This document shows positions 8,641-18,025 of a stretch of 37,574 bases of DNA, piece after piece. The notes under the pieces are model-generated. The model saw only the letters and a list, made by a program, of their open reading frames with translations. It was not told the origin of the DNA and made no database searches. The number at the start of each line of letters is the position of its first letter. Within the stretch, counting starts at the first letter, position 1. Source of the DNA: an uncultured Geobacteraceae bacterium (GTDB lineage: Bacteria; Desulfobacterota; Desulfuromonadia; Geobacterales; Pseudopelobacteraceae). The translations under genes were made by a program, and so were the position numbers. Where the stretch lies: positions 1 through 37,574 of the forward strand of contig CAIYZD010000468.1 in assembly GCA_903930585.1 (NCBI GenBank). The letters are read 5' to 3'.

Positions 8641-11600
8641 TACAGAGACATTGGGGCTTGATTTCGTGGGGGACGATGCGCTTTCCGGGTTCCGGCTGCA
8701 CCGCCTGGAAGTGTTCAACTGGGGCACCTTCGATGGCCGGGTCTGGGCGCTCAACTTGGATGGCCGCAATGCGCTGCTGACCGGCGACATCGGCTCGGGC
8801 AAATCAACGCTGGTGGATGCGGTGACGACCCTGCTGGTGCCGGCGCATCGCATCGCCTACAACAAGGCGGCCGGGGCCGACAGCCGCGAGCGGTCGCTCC
8901 GCTCCTACGTGCTGGGGCATTACAAGTCCGAGCGAAATGAGGTGACCGGCACAGCCAAGCCGGTGGCGCTTCGCGACCACAACAACTACTCCGTGATCCT
9001 CGGGGTGTTTCATAATGCCGGATATCTCCAGACGGTGACGCTGGCGCAAGTCTTCTGGATGAAGGATGCAGTAGCGCAGCCCGCACGATTCTTTGTTATA
9101 GCGGAACGCGACGTGTCGATTGCAGCGGACTTTGCGAGCTTCGGTTCGGACATCGCGCAGTTGCGCAAAAAACTGCGGGGGGCCGGTGCAGAAGTTTTTG
9201 ACAGTTTCCCCCCCTACGGCGCATGGTTCCGTCGGCGTTTCGGCATCGACAATGAACAGGCGCTGGAGCTATTTCATCAAACCGTGTCAATGAAATCGGT
9301 CGGCAACCTGACCGATTTCGTGCGTACCCACATGCTCGAACCGTTTGATGTCGCACCGCGCATCGCGGCCTTGATCGGCCATTTTGATGACCTGAACCGG
9401 GCGCACGAGGCGGTGCTGAAAGCCAAACGACAGGTAGAACTGCTTACGCCGCTGGTCAGTGACTGTCAGCGCCACTCGCTGCTTTCTTCGCAGGCAGATG
9501 AGCTGCGCGCCTGCCGTGAAGCGCTCAAGCCGTACTGCGCGGGGCTGAAACTTGAGCTGCTTGATAAGCGTATCGCCGCAGTTGCTGAGGAGTGGGAGCG
9601 GCAAAACGCGCAGGTTAAACGTCTTGAAGAACTTCGCGATGCTCAGCGAATAACGCAGGACGAGCTGAAGCGGAGCATTGCCGACAACGGCGGTGATCGC
9701 CTGGAACGGCTGGCCGTCGATATCCGCGCCAAGGAGCTGGAACAGCGGACGCGCCAGCGCAAGGCGGAGCGTTTTGCCGAACTGACGCGTGTTATCGGTG
9801 AGAAAACGTGTGAGGATGAAGCCGGGTTTTTCGGCCAACGGCAGCGTTTTTTGGCTCTGGCGGAAACGGCGCGAGCACGCGAGGCGACTCTGCAAAACGA
9901 TCTGACCGAGCATGGCGTGAACTTCCGGCAGGGGAAACAGGAGCATGACGAACTATCCGTCGAAATTACCAGCTTGAAAGCCAGGCGCAGCAACATTTCC
10001 GCCGAACAGGTTGCCATGCGCGCGGCGATGTGCAAGGCGCTCGGTTTGCCGGAGGCTGATATGCCGTTTGCCGGTGAACTGTTGCAGGTGCAAGTCGACG
10101 AGCGCGACTGGGAAGGTATTGCCGAGCGCCTTCTGCGCAACTTCGGACTGTCGCTGCTGGTGCCGGATGGACATTACGCCACGGTCGCTGAGTGGGTTGA
10201 CAAGACGCATCTCAAGGGGCGTCTCGTCTATTTCCGGATTCGGCAGGGCTCCCGGGGCGATCTGCCCACCCTGCACCGGGATTCGCTGGTTCGCAAGCTG
10301 GCGATCAAGCCTGAGTCACACTTCTACGACTGGCTGGAACGCGAGGTGGCGCTCCGTTTCGATGTGGCCTGCTGTGCTACGCAAGAGCAATTTCGTCGCG
10401 AGGTACGCGCCGTCACCCGCGCAGGGCAGATCAAGGCGCCCGGCGAGCGGCACGAAAAAGACGACCGTCACCGACTGGAAGATCGTAGCCGCTATGTGCT
10501 CGGGTGGAGCAACGTGGAAAAGATCGCTGCGCTGGAATCCAAAGTGAGGATGCTGGAGGCCCGGTTGGGGGAACTTGGCAGCCTGATTATTTCAGTTCAG
10601 AACGCGCAGAATACGCTCAAGGAACAGCTTACTGCGCTGTCAAAACTGGTTGAATACACAGATTTTAACGAACTCGACTGGCGCACGCCGGCTGTGGAGG
10701 TGGCCCGGCTTTCCGATGAGAAACGCGCGCTGGAATCCGCCTCTGATGTTCTGAAACAGTTGACCGAACGGTTGAACGAGGTGAGTGCGGCCGTAAAGGT
10801 TACTGAGGGGCAGGTGGAGGAGCGCAAAGACAAACGCTCCAAAGCCGAGCAGAAGAAAAGCGATGCTGAAGCCTTGCGGTTGATGACCCAGGTGGTGGTG
10901 GATGAAGTGATTTACACCGCCCATGCTGCGTATTTCGAACGTCTCGACGCCGTTCGCACAGAAGTGTTGGGGGAACAACAACTGACGGTGGAATCTTGCG
11001 ACAACCGGGAGCGGGACATGCGCGAGTGGCTGCAAGACAGGATCGACGCCGAGGACAAGAATATCAAACGCTTGCGCGACAAGATAATCCAGGCGATGGC
11101 CTCATATAAAGAGGAATTCAAGCTTGAAACATCGGAAGTTGATGCCGGTATTGACGCTGCTTTTGAATACAGAAACATGCTTGACGGACTTCAGGCTGAC
11201 GATCTTCCCCGCTTCGAGGTGCGTTTCAAGGAGTTGTTGAACGAGAACACCATCCGCGAGGTGGCCAACTTTCAATCGCAGTTGGCGCGTGAACGGGAAA
11301 CGATCAAGGTGCGGATTACCCGCATTAACGAGTCACTTACCCAGATCGACTACAACCCCGGTCGCTACATCGTGCTGGAGGCTCAGCCTTCGCCGGATGC
11401 CGAGATCCGCGATTTTCAAACTGAACTACGTGCCTGCACCGAAGGCTCTTTGACCGGTTCGGATGACAACCAATATTCCGAGGCCAAGTTTCTTCAGGTT
11501 CGGCGCATCATCGAGCGTTTTCGAGGCCGTGAAGGACAGTCAGAGCAAGATCTACGCTGGGCCGCCAAGGTAACTGATGTGCGCAAATGGTTTGTCTTTG

Positions 11601-12007
11601 CCGCCAGCGAGCGGTGGCGCGAGGATGACAAGGAGCATGAGCATTACTCCGATTCCGGCGGCAAGTCGGGCGGACAGAAGGAGAAACTGGCGTACACCAT
11701 TCTGGCTGCGAGTCTGGCCTACCAGTTCGGTCTTGAATGGGGTGCTGTGCGGTCCCGCTCGTTCCGTTTCGTGGTGATTGACGAGGCCTTCGGGCGTGGT
11801 TCGGATGAGTCGGCGCAGTACGGCCTGCGACTGTTTGCCCAGCTCAACCTGCAACTCCTGATCATCACGCCGCTCCAGAAGATTCACATCATCGAGCCGT
11901 TCGTTTCCAGCGTCGGCTTTGTCCACAACGAAGAGGGGCGCGCCTCCAAACTGCGTAATCTCTCGATTGCCGAATACCACGACGAAAAAACGAGGGCGGC
12001 CGGATGA
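8633..12007 (+). CDS. jetC: Wadjet defence protein JetC (SMC-like ATPase)
   Basis: JetC is the SMC/MukB-like motor that extrudes DNA loops and lets Wadjet sense small circular DNA. The 1124-residue protein has a split ABC-type head. Walker A is GDIGSGKST at 51-59, the signature motif SGGQKEK is near residue 1010, and Walker B VVIDEAF is near 1046. Between them lies long heptad-rich coiled coil (about 270-470 and 640-930) broken by a hinge-like globular region near residues 500-620. The length suits the family. The ATG at 8633 is preceded by GGGAGG about 10 bases away, and the alternative upstream frame is internal to jetB. Its stop overlaps the jetD start (ATGA). Confidence 0.95.
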   Translation: MNDTETLGLDFVGDDALSGFRLHRLEVFNWGTFDGRVWALNLDGRNALLTGDIGSGKSTLVDAVTTLLVPAHRIAYNKAAGADSRERSLRSYVLGHYKSERNEVTGTAKPVALRDHNNYSVILGVFHNAGYLQTVTLAQVFWMKDAVAQPARFFVIAERDVSIAADFASFGSDIAQLRKKLRGAGAEVFDSFPPYGAWFRRRFGIDNEQALELFHQTVSMKSVGNLTDFVRTHMLEPFDVAPRIAALIGHFDDLNRAHEAVLKAKRQVELLTPLVSDCQRHSLLSSQADELRACREALKPYCAGLKLELLDKRIAAVAEEWERQNAQVKRLEELRDAQRITQDELKRSIADNGGDRLERLAVDIRAKELEQRTRQRKAERFAELTRVIGEKTCEDEAGFFGQRQRFLALAETARAREATLQNDLTEHGVNFRQGKQEHDELSVEITSLKARRSNISAEQVAMRAAMCKALGLPEADMPFAGELLQVQVDERDWEGIAERLLRNFGLSLLVPDGHYATVAEWVDKTHLKGRLVYFRIRQGSRGDLPTLHRDSLVRKLAIKPESHFYDWLEREVALRFDVACCATQEQFRREVRAVTRAGQIKAPGERHEKDDRHRLEDRSRYVLGWSNVEKIAALESKVRMLEARLGELGSLIISVQNAQNTLKEQLTALSKLVEYTDFNELDWRTPAVEVARLSDEKRALESASDVLKQLTERLNEVSAAVKVTEGQVEERKDKRSKAEQKKSDAEALRLMTQVVVDEVIYTAHAAYFERLDAVRTEVLGEQQLTVESCDNRERDMREWLQDRIDAEDKNIKRLRDKIIQAMASYKEEFKLETSEVDAGIDAAFEYRNMLDGLQADDLPRFEVRFKELLNENTIREVANFQSQLARERETIKVRITRINESLTQIDYNPGRYIVLEAQPSPDAEIRDFQTELRACTEGSLTGSDDNQYSEAKFLQVRRIIERFRGREGQSEQDLRWAAKVTDVRKWFVFAASERWREDDKEHEHYSDSGGKSGGQKEKLAYTILAASLAYQFGLEWGAVRSRSFRFVVIDEAFGRGSDESAQYGLRLFAQLNLQLLIITPLQKIHIIEPFVSSVGFVHNEEGRASKLRNLSIAEYHDEKTRAAG

Positions 12008-13194
12008 GCTGGACCAGACCGCTGGAGCTGCGGGCACAACTGCACAAACTCTGGGAGCGGGGCGATATTCTGTCCGCGTGCGTTACGGGGGAACCGCTGT
12101 TTCCGAAACGGCTGACGCTCAAAACGCCTACATCTGCGGAGATGACTGAACGTTTTGACGAGGTGCGCGCCTGGATCGGCGTGCTGCGGGCGCTCCCCCG
12201 TTACCGGGTGGAGATGCGGGAGTTCCGGCACCGGCAGTTCGGCGCAAACGCGGTGCCCCACGAGGTCTGGATCGACAGAGCCGCCGATGCCGTGGCGCTG
12301 ATCGGCAAACAGCAGGACTACGCCCGTTTCATTGGCTTGATCGATGAGACGCGCGAACAACAGCCGCGACTGCTGGCGTGGCTGGCCAAACGGCCACTTC
12401 GGGCGGTGGAGCTGTGTGACGAATGGAGCCGGCTCCTTGACATCGTCTCGTGGTGTGAAAAACACCCGCGCCCCGACGTGTACCTGCGGCAGGTGGATAT
12501 TCCGGGCATTCACAGCAAGTTCATCGAAGCGTGGCGCGGGGTGCTGTCCGAATTGCTCGACATAGTCTTGCCGCCTGAGTCAATAGATCCCACGGCAACA
12601 GGGGTAAGCCGTTTTGCCCGGCGCTACGGGTTTCGCGACAAGCCGGTGCGAATCCGTTTCCGCATGCTCGACCCGAGCTACGTCCTGCTTCCGTGCTGCG
12701 ATGAACAGGATATCACCCTTGACGCGGAAAGCTTTGCCCGGCTTGAGCCGAACGTGTTACGGGTATTTATTACCGAAAACGAGATCAACTTCCTGGCCTT
12801 TCCGCGGATGAAGGATAGCACGGTCATCTTCGGCGCAGGGTATGGCTTTGAGATGCTGTATGAGGCCGAATGGCTTTCGCGCTGTCACATTCACTACTGG
12901 GGTGATATCGACACTCACGGTTTTGCGATTCTTGACCAGCTCCGCAGCCGTTTTGGAAACGTAGAGTCATTCCTGATGGACCGGCGTACTCTGCTGGCCT
13001 TTGAAGCACACTGGGGTGCGGAAGAAAAACAGACGCTGCGCGATCTGCCACGGCTTAATCAGGAGGAAAAGTCGCTGTACGATGATTTGCGGGATAACCG
13101 TATGCGGGAAAACCTGCGTCTTGAACAGGAAAAAATCGGTTTTGGCTGGGTGGAGTCTGCGTTAGACAGGCTGTGTGCCGATGGCGGGATGTGA
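12004..13194 (+). CDS. jetD: Wadjet defence protein JetD (DUF3322/DUF2220, Toprim nuclease)
   Basis: JetD is the nuclease of Wadjet, related to the A subunit of topoisomerase VI, and cuts the trapped DNA. The 396-residue protein has an N-terminal DUF3322 arm ([12 protein letters not shown] at 164-175) and a C-terminal DUF2220 Toprim domain. The predicted metal-binding acids are in ITENEINF (Glu258/Glu260) and in GDIDTHG at 300-306 (Asp301, Asp303), so the nuclease centre looks intact. The start overlaps jetC by four bases. The stop is at 13192-13194, followed by AT-rich sequence and toxin-antitoxin debris. All four jet genes are full length without frameshifts, so the system is likely functional. 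Confidence 0.94.
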   Translation: MSWTRPLELRAQLHKLWERGDILSACVTGEPLFPKRLTLKTPTSAEMTERFDEVRAWIGVLRALPRYRVEMREFRHRQFGANAVPHEVWIDRAADAVALIGKQQDYARFIGLIDETREQQPRLLAWLAKRPLRAVELCDEWSRLLDIVSWCEKHPRPDVYLRQVDIPGIHSKFIEAWRGVLSELLDIVLPPESIDPTATGVSRFARRYGFRDKPVRIRFRMLDPSYVLLPCCDEQDITLDAESFARLEPNVLRVFITENEINFLAFPRMKDSTVIFGAGYGFEMLYEAEWLSRCHIHYWGDIDTHGFAILDQLRSRFGNVESFLMDRRTLLAFEAHWGAEEKQTLRDLPRLNQEEKSLYDDLRDNRMRENLRLEQEKIGFGWVESALDRLCADGGM

Positions 13195-13302
13195 AAGAGT
13201 GAGATGTGATTTGATAGAATCTTCTGCTGGAATAATACCTTGCCGGAACATGGCGAATAACCCATACTTAAAGGCATGTCGTAATTAATGCAGGAGGGGC
13301 AA

Positions 13303-13383
13303 ATGGTGAATATATCAACTGCCGAGGCGCGTTCTCACTTGTCAAAATATATTTCCATGGTTGAGTTGCAACATGAACGCTAG
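13303..13383 (+). pseudogene. Truncated Phd/YefM-type antitoxin
   Basis: A 26-codon frame starts with ATG after a strong AGGAGGGG site. It encodes MVNISTAEARSHLSKYISMV, the hallmark N-terminus of Phd/YefM antitoxins (family pattern: I-S-x-x-E-A-R-x-x-L-S-x-L-I). It ends in TAG at 13381-13383, far short of the usual 75-90 residues, so the DNA-binding half-site remains but the toxin-neutralising C-terminus is gone. The following sequence is the middle of a PIN toxin in another frame. It probably descends from the autoregulated start of a type II toxin-antitoxin operon. Confidence 0.7.
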
Positions 13384-13688
13384 GGTATATAGCGCCAATC
13401 ACCATCAACAACATCGCTTACATCGCCAGAAAATCTCATCATCCGGACCAAATACGCAAATATATCGTTACCATTCCAAAAATATTCACTATTTGCCAGA
13501 TGAACACTGGCGTTGTAATTAACGCGGCGGCGCTTAAGTTCACAGATATTGAAGATTCTCTCCAGGCGGCAATGGCCGAATCTCAAGGCTGTGATTTTAT
13601 CATCACCTCAAATATTTCAGATTTTCTGCACTCTCCTGTGCCTGCAATTTCATCTACCACCTTTCTTAATCAGTTTATGTCTCCGTAG
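13377..13688 (+). pseudogene. PIN-domain toxin fragment lacking its N-terminus
   Basis: An open frame from just after a TGA at 13374 to the TAG at 13686-13688 encodes about 103 residues with PIN-domain character: PITINNIAYIARKS, then AALKFTDIEDSLQAAMAESQGCDFIITSNISDF and a VPAISSTTFL ending. These correspond to the family's central helix, the DxxDxxxxxxA segment with acidic residues, the D-x-I-I-T-x-N-x-x-D-F strand and the P-x-F-L tail. No start codon or first-strand Asp motif exists, so the N-terminal third is missing. With the antitoxin fragment just upstream, a single internal deletion near 13375-13385 would explain both truncations. The gap 13689-13745 holds only AT-rich sequence. Confidence 0.65.
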
Positions 13689-13736
13689 TCTCAAACCCTG
13701 AGCGTAGTACGTTTCGATAGTGTTAACGACTTTTTT

Positions 13737-13764
13737 TTGGACACATTGTCAACCTTGGTATAAT
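13737..13764 (+). promoter_or_regulatory. bioF operon promoter
   Basis: A TATAAT -10 box at 13759-13764 is preceded, with 16-base spacing, by TTGGAC at 13737-13742. The start codon of bioF lies 27 bases downstream of the -10 box. The -10 is a perfect consensus; the -35 is partial. Confidence 0.6.
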
Positions 13765-13778
13765 ATGCCAGTTGACGA
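13746..13778 (+). promoter_or_regulatory. BirA-type biotin operator
   Basis: The inverted repeat TTGTCAACC (13746-13754), 15 bases, then AGTTGACGA (13770-13778) matches the bacterial BirA operator architecture (TTGTAAACC-N14/15-GGTTTACAA and variants) with two mismatched positions between the arms. It encloses the -10 box of the bioF promoter, so bound BirA-biotinyl-AMP would occlude RNA polymerase. This predicts repression of bioF-bioH-bioC when biotin is sufficient, and a BirA with an N-terminal DNA-binding domain elsewhere in the genome. The assignment comes from sequence and position only. Confidence 0.65.
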
Positions 13779-13790
13779 TCTGGAGCTGAT

Positions 13791-14963
13791 ATGAACAGAA
13801 CAATACAAAACGAACTTGAAAATATCAGAGACCTCGGCTTGTTGCGAAGCACCCGACTGATCAGCGGCCGGCAGGCGGCGCGTGTCAGCTGCAACGGACA
13901 CGACGTGTTGCTGCTCTGCTCCAATAATTATCTGGGCCTGGCCGATCATCCCGCGCTGGCTGCCGCATCGATTGCGGCAATTGAGCGGTACGGTACGTCG
14001 AGCGGCGCTTCCCGGCTGGTGTCCGGGACCATGGAACTGCACGAGAGGCTGGAACGTGCCGTCGCGTCTTTTAAACAACGCGAAGCTGCGCTGATTTTCA
14101 ACAGCGGCCATGCGGCAAACACCGGCATTATTCCAGCCCTGGTCGGGCGGGGCGACGTGGTTTTTTGCGACCGGCTGAATCATGCCAGCATCATCGACGG
14201 CATCATGCTCTCCGGGGCGCGATTGGTCCGGTATCCTCATAACGATTGCAGACAGCTTGCCTCGCTCATGGAAAAACATGCCGCAGGGCGTTGTCTGATC
14301 GTCACAGACGGCGTATTCAGCATGGATGGCGATATTGCGCCGCTAGTCGAGTTGGCCGCGCTCAAGCGGAGATACGGGGCGCTGCTTATGGTTGATGACG
14401 CCCACGGCAGCGGAGTGCTGGGAGAGCGGGGAAGGGGAAGTGCCGAACTGCTCGGGGTTGGAGCCGAAATCGACATTCAGATGGGCACGTTTGGCAAGGC
14501 GCTGGGGAGTTTTGGGGCCTACGCCGCCGTTTCGGCGGAATTGCGTGATCTGTTGATCAATCGCGCGCGCAGTTTCATTTTTTCAACGTCATTGCCCCCT
14601 TCGGTGCTGGCTGCTTCGCTGGCGGCCGTTGAACTGGTGCAGACGCCGGAAGGGGACAGACTTCGTGAACAACTTTGTTCAAACACCATTTTTTTCAGAA
14701 ACAGCCTGACGGAGGCCGGTTTCAGCATCCCTGACGGCTCCGCGCAGATTGTGCCGATTGTCATCGGTTCCGCCGATACCACTATGCATTTTTCAAATGC
14801 ATTGCTGGCGGAAGGCTTTTTTGCCCAGGGTATCCGCCCGCCAACGGTGCCGGCAGGCACCAGTCGTCTCCGTTTTACCCTGATGGCTACGCATACGCAC
14901 GCCGACCTGGCCGATTCCGTTGAGCATATCCGGTCTGTCGGTCGGCGTCTTGGAGTCGTGTAA
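13791..14963 (+). CDS. bioF: 8-amino-7-oxononanoate synthase
   Basis: BioF condenses pimeloyl-ACP (or -CoA) with L-alanine, with loss of CO2, in the first step of biotin ring assembly; it is a cytosolic PLP enzyme of the alpha-oxoamine synthase family. The 390-residue protein has [10 protein letters not shown] at 45-54, [18 protein letters not shown] at 71-88, the PLP-contacting [15 protein letters not shown] at 202-216 and the Schiff-base lysine in [10 protein letters not shown] (Lys236). The length is normal. The ATG follows CTGGAG by about 6 bases. It heads an operon with bioH (1-base overlap, TAATG) and bioC, and sits behind a BirA-type operator. Confidence 0.95.
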   Translation: MNRTIQNELENIRDLGLLRSTRLISGRQAARVSCNGHDVLLLCSNNYLGLADHPALAAASIAAIERYGTSSGASRLVSGTMELHERLERAVASFKQREAALIFNSGHAANTGIIPALVGRGDVVFCDRLNHASIIDGIMLSGARLVRYPHNDCRQLASLMEKHAAGRCLIVTDGVFSMDGDIAPLVELAALKRRYGALLMVDDAHGSGVLGERGRGSAELLGVGAEIDIQMGTFGKALGSFGAYAAVSAELRDLLINRARSFIFSTSLPPSVLAASLAAVELVQTPEGDRLREQLCSNTIFFRNSLTEAGFSIPDGSAQIVPIVIGSADTTMHFSNALLAEGFFAQGIRPPTVPAGTSRLRFTLMATHTHADLADSVEHIRSVGRRLGVV

Positions 14964-15790
14964 TGCCGTGGTTTGAAAACCGGAAAGGGGAGCGGTTGTG
15001 GTACGAAGACGAGGGGGTCGGATGTCCGGTGCTCCTGTTGCATGGCTGGTGTATGTCTTCCGCTGTCTGGAAATATCAGTTCGAAGAACGTGCGCCCTCC
15101 GTACGGCTTCTGGCGCCGGACCTGCGTGGGCACGGCCGTTCGCGGGAAGTATCGGGCGGCCTCGACTTCAACAGTTTCACCCTGGATCTGGTCGACTTCT
15201 GTGAGGCGCTTGATCTTACGAAGGTTGTCCTTGTTGGATGGTCCATGGGGGCGCAAATTGCGCTGCAAGCCTCTGCCGAACTGTCCGGAAGGCTTTCCGG
15301 CATGGTTCTGGTGGCGGCAACCCCCCGATTTACCGCTTCGGACGATTTTCCGTACGGCCTGTCCGATAACGAAGCACGCGGTATGCGGCTTAAAGTGCAG
15401 CGTAACAGGGATCGCGCCCTGGAAGGATTTTATACCCGTCTGTTTGTAGATGGAGAGCTCGAACGTCATGCCGCCGCCACGGAAATCAGGCAGATTCTCT
15501 CGGCCATAGTGACACCTGATACTGCAGCCGTACTTGATGCGCTTGATGCGCTCGCCGGGACGGATATGCGCCCCCTGCTCGGCACGATTGCAATCCCCAC
15601 GTTGATCGTCAATGGTGCGCAGGATCGAATTTGCCTTCCCCAGGCGTCAAGCTACCTGAAGCAGCAGATCCCGAACGCGGTGCAGGTCATTTTTCCGGAG
15701 TGTGGACATGCCCCGTTTTTAACGCACGCGCAGCAATTCAATGCCGAAATAATGAAGTTTACAAGGAGCGTCAGTGGTCAGAATGCCTGA
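14963..15790 (+). CDS. bioH: Pimeloyl-[ACP] methyl ester carboxylesterase
   Basis: BioH removes the methyl group from pimeloyl-ACP methyl ester, ending the fatty-acid-like elongation that makes the pimelate moiety of biotin. The 275-residue alpha/beta hydrolase has the oxyanion segment LLHGWCMSS at 25-33, the nucleophile elbow GWSMG with Ser94, and probable Asp221 (NGAQDRICLP) and His249 (CGHAPFL) to complete the triad. It lies between bioF and bioC, which strongly supports BioH rather than a general esterase. The start shares one base with the bioF stop, and it overlaps bioC by 17 bases. Confidence 0.9.
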   Translation: MPWFENRKGERLWYEDEGVGCPVLLLHGWCMSSAVWKYQFEERAPSVRLLAPDLRGHGRSREVSGGLDFNSFTLDLVDFCEALDLTKVVLVGWSMGAQIALQASAELSGRLSGMVLVAATPRFTASDDFPYGLSDNEARGMRLKVQRNRDRALEGFYTRLFVDGELERHAAATEIRQILSAIVTPDTAAVLDALDALAGTDMRPLLGTIAIPTLIVNGAQDRICLPQASSYLKQQIPNAVQVIFPECGHAPFLTHAQQFNAEIMKFTRSVSGQNA

Positions 15791-16616
15791 TAGCGGAACG
15801 ATTGCGGCCGCATTTCACCAGAAAGCTGTCGAATATGATCGGCATGTTCTTGTTCAGAAACGGGTGGTAACTCACCTGGTGGAATCAATCGGCCTGCATC
15901 TGGAACAGGAGCCCGGAAATATTCTTGATGTCGGGACCGGTACGGGAGCCCTGCTGGAGGGGTTGCATGCCCGATATCCCCACGCTCTCTTGACCGGTGT
16001 CGATATCGCGTTCAACATGTGTCTGCGGGCGCAGCAAAAACTGGGGAGCGATAGCCGGATCGTTACCGGTAATGCCGAATATCTTCCCTTCGGAACCGGC
16101 GTATTCGACCTGGCTGTGTCGGCGTCCGTATTGCAGTGGGTGGGAAATTTGGCTGCCGCTCTGAATGAGTTGCGCAGAGTTGTACGTCCGGGTGGAGATG
16201 TCAGTCTGGCATTTTTTTGCGAAGGTTCATTAGCTGAACTACAGCACTGTTTCCGCGATGCGACCGGACGGTACACTCATGGCGGTGGCCACGGCCACGA
16301 AATGTCCCGGCTGCACGGTTTTCACTCCGTTGCCGAGGTGACGTCTCTTGTGAAGGGAATGGATTTCGAACAGGTTGTCGTCACGGTTGAAGCGGAAGTT
16401 GACTGGTATGACGACCTGCACTCCCTGTTGCGCTCGATAAAAAACATCGGTGCGGGAACGGTGTCGGGGGGGGCGGCAAGCGGTCTGGGGTGGCGGGGGA
16501 TCTTACGGGAAACGTCCCGGCTGTATATGGAGCGGTATGGACGAAACGGGAGTATTCCGGTTACGTATAACGTCCTCTATCTCACCGCGCGCACCAGAGT
16601 GCAATCGGACATCTGA
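15774..16616 (+). CDS. bioC: Malonyl-[ACP] O-methyltransferase
   Basis: BioC methylates the free carboxyl of malonyl-ACP with S-adenosylmethionine so that it can be elongated to the pimeloyl chain. The 280-residue class I methyltransferase has the family's N-terminal AAAFHQKAVEYDRHVLVQKRV segment (residues 11-31), the SAM-binding motif ILDVGTGTGALLEG at 50-63, and VSASVLQWVGNLAAALNELRRVVRPGG, typical of BioC. I chose the GTG at 15774, because AAGGAG is 6 bases upstream; the ATG at 15783 is an alternative with poorer spacing. It ends the bioF-bioH-bioC operon and converges with the arsR gene. Confidence 0.92.
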   Translation: MVRMPDSGTIAAAFHQKAVEYDRHVLVQKRVVTHLVESIGLHLEQEPGNILDVGTGTGALLEGLHARYPHALLTGVDIAFNMCLRAQQKLGSDSRIVTGNAEYLPFGTGVFDLAVSASVLQWVGNLAAALNELRRVVRPGGDVSLAFFCEGSLAELQHCFRDATGRYTHGGGHGHEMSRLHGFHSVAEVTSLVKGMDFEQVVVTVEAEVDWYDDLHSLLRSIKNIGAGTVSGGAASGLGWRGILRETSRLYMERYGRNGSIPVTYNVLYLTARTRVQSDI

Positions 16617-16642
16617 CGGTGCTTCGGTGGAGCGGTCACCGG

Positions 16643-16915
16643 TTATAACGAACTGATAATCTTCTTTGCCAACTCATTGATGACACTGTAGTGGACTTCT
16701 ACGCCGTCACGCTTGCCATCGATTATCCCCTTGTTCTTAAGCAGCGCCAGATGTTGTGAAACCGTCGCCTGGGGAAGTCCGAGGCATTCCCAGATATGTT
16801 TTACGTTGCACTCCTGCGTACAGAGCCCCGCAACTATCTTGAGACGGATCGGGTGGCCGAGCACCTTCAGCACATCGGCTTCGGTGGTGAAATTCTTTTG
16901 TTTATCAAACGCCAT
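16643..16915 (-). CDS. ArsR/SmtB family transcriptional repressor
   Basis: This 90-residue winged-helix protein has the ArsR pattern: LKVLGHPIRLKIVAGL at 16-31, the recognition helix region LGLPQATVSQHLALLKNKGII at 45-65, and a wing with VEVHYSV. Cysteines 32 and 36 (LCTQECNV) sit at the alpha-3 position used as a thiol sensor site in ArsR and CadC relatives, and Cys44 is close by. It could respond to thiophilic metals, metalloids or redox signals. GGGAG lies about 8 bases upstream of the ATG. No transporter of metals is adjacent; the nearest minus-strand genes are peptide-transporter ATPases, so the regulated target is unclear. Confidence 0.9.
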   Translation of the reverse strand: MAFDKQKNFTTEADVLKVLGHPIRLKIVAGLCTQECNVKHIWECLGLPQATVSQHLALLKNKGIIDGKRDGVEVHYSVINELAKKIISSL

Positions 16916-16965
16916 GATTCCGGCTCCCGTAGAATGCGGAATGTTTTCTTCGCACTTTTTTGATT

Positions 16966-16994
16966 ATCATATATATGGAATTTGTGCTCGTCAA
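16966..16994 (-). promoter_or_regulatory. arsR-type gene promoter with palindromic operator
   Basis: On the minus strand a TTGACG -35 (16989-16994) and TATGAT -10 (16966-16971) are separated by 17 bases, a strong sigma-70 promoter ending about 50 bases upstream of the ArsR start codon. The perfect palindrome CATATATATG at 16968-16977 overlaps the -10 box and is a plausible ArsR autoregulatory site, since ArsR operators are typically AT-rich dyads at this position. Confidence 0.55.
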
Positions 16995-17050
16995 TTAAAA
17001 ACTGGACATTTAAAACTGGACGTCACGGTCAGGTGTGAACGGGCGCCATT

Positions 17051-18025
17051 TCAGCCATAGAGTTGTCTGCTCAGGTGGCAGGCGGCGGTGTGACCGTCTG
17101 CATATTCGACCAAAGCCGGAACTTCGCGGTGGCAGCGTTCGACAGCATGACGGCAGCGGGGGTGAAAGCGGCATCCGGGTGGGATCGACAGGGGGGACGG
17201 CAGGTCATCCCGTAACAGTTCGCCTTTTGAAACGATCGACGACTGCACTCCGGGAATGGCGGCGATGAGAGCCTCGGTATACGGATGGCGGCAGCGGCGG
17301 AATAATTCCGCTGCGGGGCCGCATTCGACAATCGCTCCAAGGTACATGATAATAATCCGGTCGCAGATATGGCGCAACACCAGTAAGTTGTGCGAAACCA
17401 TTATCATTGACAGCGAGAAGTCCTGTTTCATTTGCAGCAGGATATTGATTATCTGGGCTTGTATGGAAATATCGAGTGACGAAACCGGTTCATCGGCGAT
17501 CAGGATTTCCGGAGAAGCGGCCAGGGCACGGGCAATACCGATGCGTTGGCGCTGCCCTCCCGAAAATTCATCGGGAAAACGGTTAACGGCGTTGCCGTCC
17601 AATCCCACTGCTGCAATGAGGCGAGAGAGTTCCTCTCGTCGCTGCGGATCTGCCATTCCGGCGATTTTGAGCGGTTCCGAGATGCTGTCGCCAATCCGCA
17701 TACGCGGGTTAAGGGAGGAAAAGGGGTCCTGAAAGATCATCTGGGTTCTGCGCCTGAACTCCGTCCGGTCGTTTTTGGCAAGCTGCGATAACGGCGTGCC
17801 TTTGAAAAGCACACTGCCTGCATCGGGCGTTAGAAGGCCGGCCATAACTTTTGCCAGCGTTGACTTGCCACAGCCGGATTCACCGGCAATACCGAGTGTT
17901 TCGCCGGTTGCCAGCTGCAATGAGACCCGGTCGAGCGCGGTCAAAACCGCGTGCGCATGTCCCGGTGCGGAAATCCTGAACGTTTTATACAATTCGACTG
18001 CGGTGAGAATAGGAACCGTGGTCAT
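17051..18025 (-). CDS. Oligopeptide/dipeptide ABC transporter ATP-binding protein (OppF/DppF-like)
   Basis: This 324-residue ATPase would power inner-membrane import of peptides or similar solutes. Walker A is GESGCGKST, the Q-loop is FQDPFSSLNPR, the signature is FSGGQRQRIGIARAL and Walker B ends ILIADEPVSSLD. The C-terminus has the oligo_HPY extension with CRFHPRCRHAVERC, typical of peptide transporter ATPases. The ATG at 18025 overlaps the upstream ATPase stop by four bases (ATGA); a longer frame reaching 18133 lies inside that gene. It is the second of a pair. No permease or binding-protein gene adjoins it in the window. Opp, Dpp or another substrate class cannot be told apart from sequence alone. 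Confidence 0.92.
   Translation of the reverse strand: MTTVPILTAVELYKTFRISAPGHAHAVLTALDRVSLQLATGETLGIAGESGCGKSTLAKVMAGLLTPDAGSVLFKGTPLSQLAKNDRTEFRRRTQMIFQDPFSSLNPRMRIGDSISEPLKIAGMADPQRREELSRLIAAVGLDGNAVNRFPDEFSGGQRQRIGIARALAASPEILIADEPVSSLDISIQAQIINILLQMKQDFSLSMIMVSHNLLVLRHICDRIIIMYLGAIVECGPAAELFRRCRHPYTEALIAAIPGVQSSIVSKGELLRDDLPSPLSIPPGCRFHPRCRHAVERCHREVPALVEYADGHTAACHLSRQLYG

Noticed and set aside
13380-13586. Minus-strand open frame of 68 codons after the Wadjet genes
   Set aside because: It lies antisense to the PIN toxin fragment, whose plus-strand frame has clear family motifs; the minus frame shows none.
16625-16641. CGGTG/CACCG hairpin between bioC and arsR as a bidirectional terminator
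   Set aside because: There is no T-run on either strand and the stem is only 5 bp.
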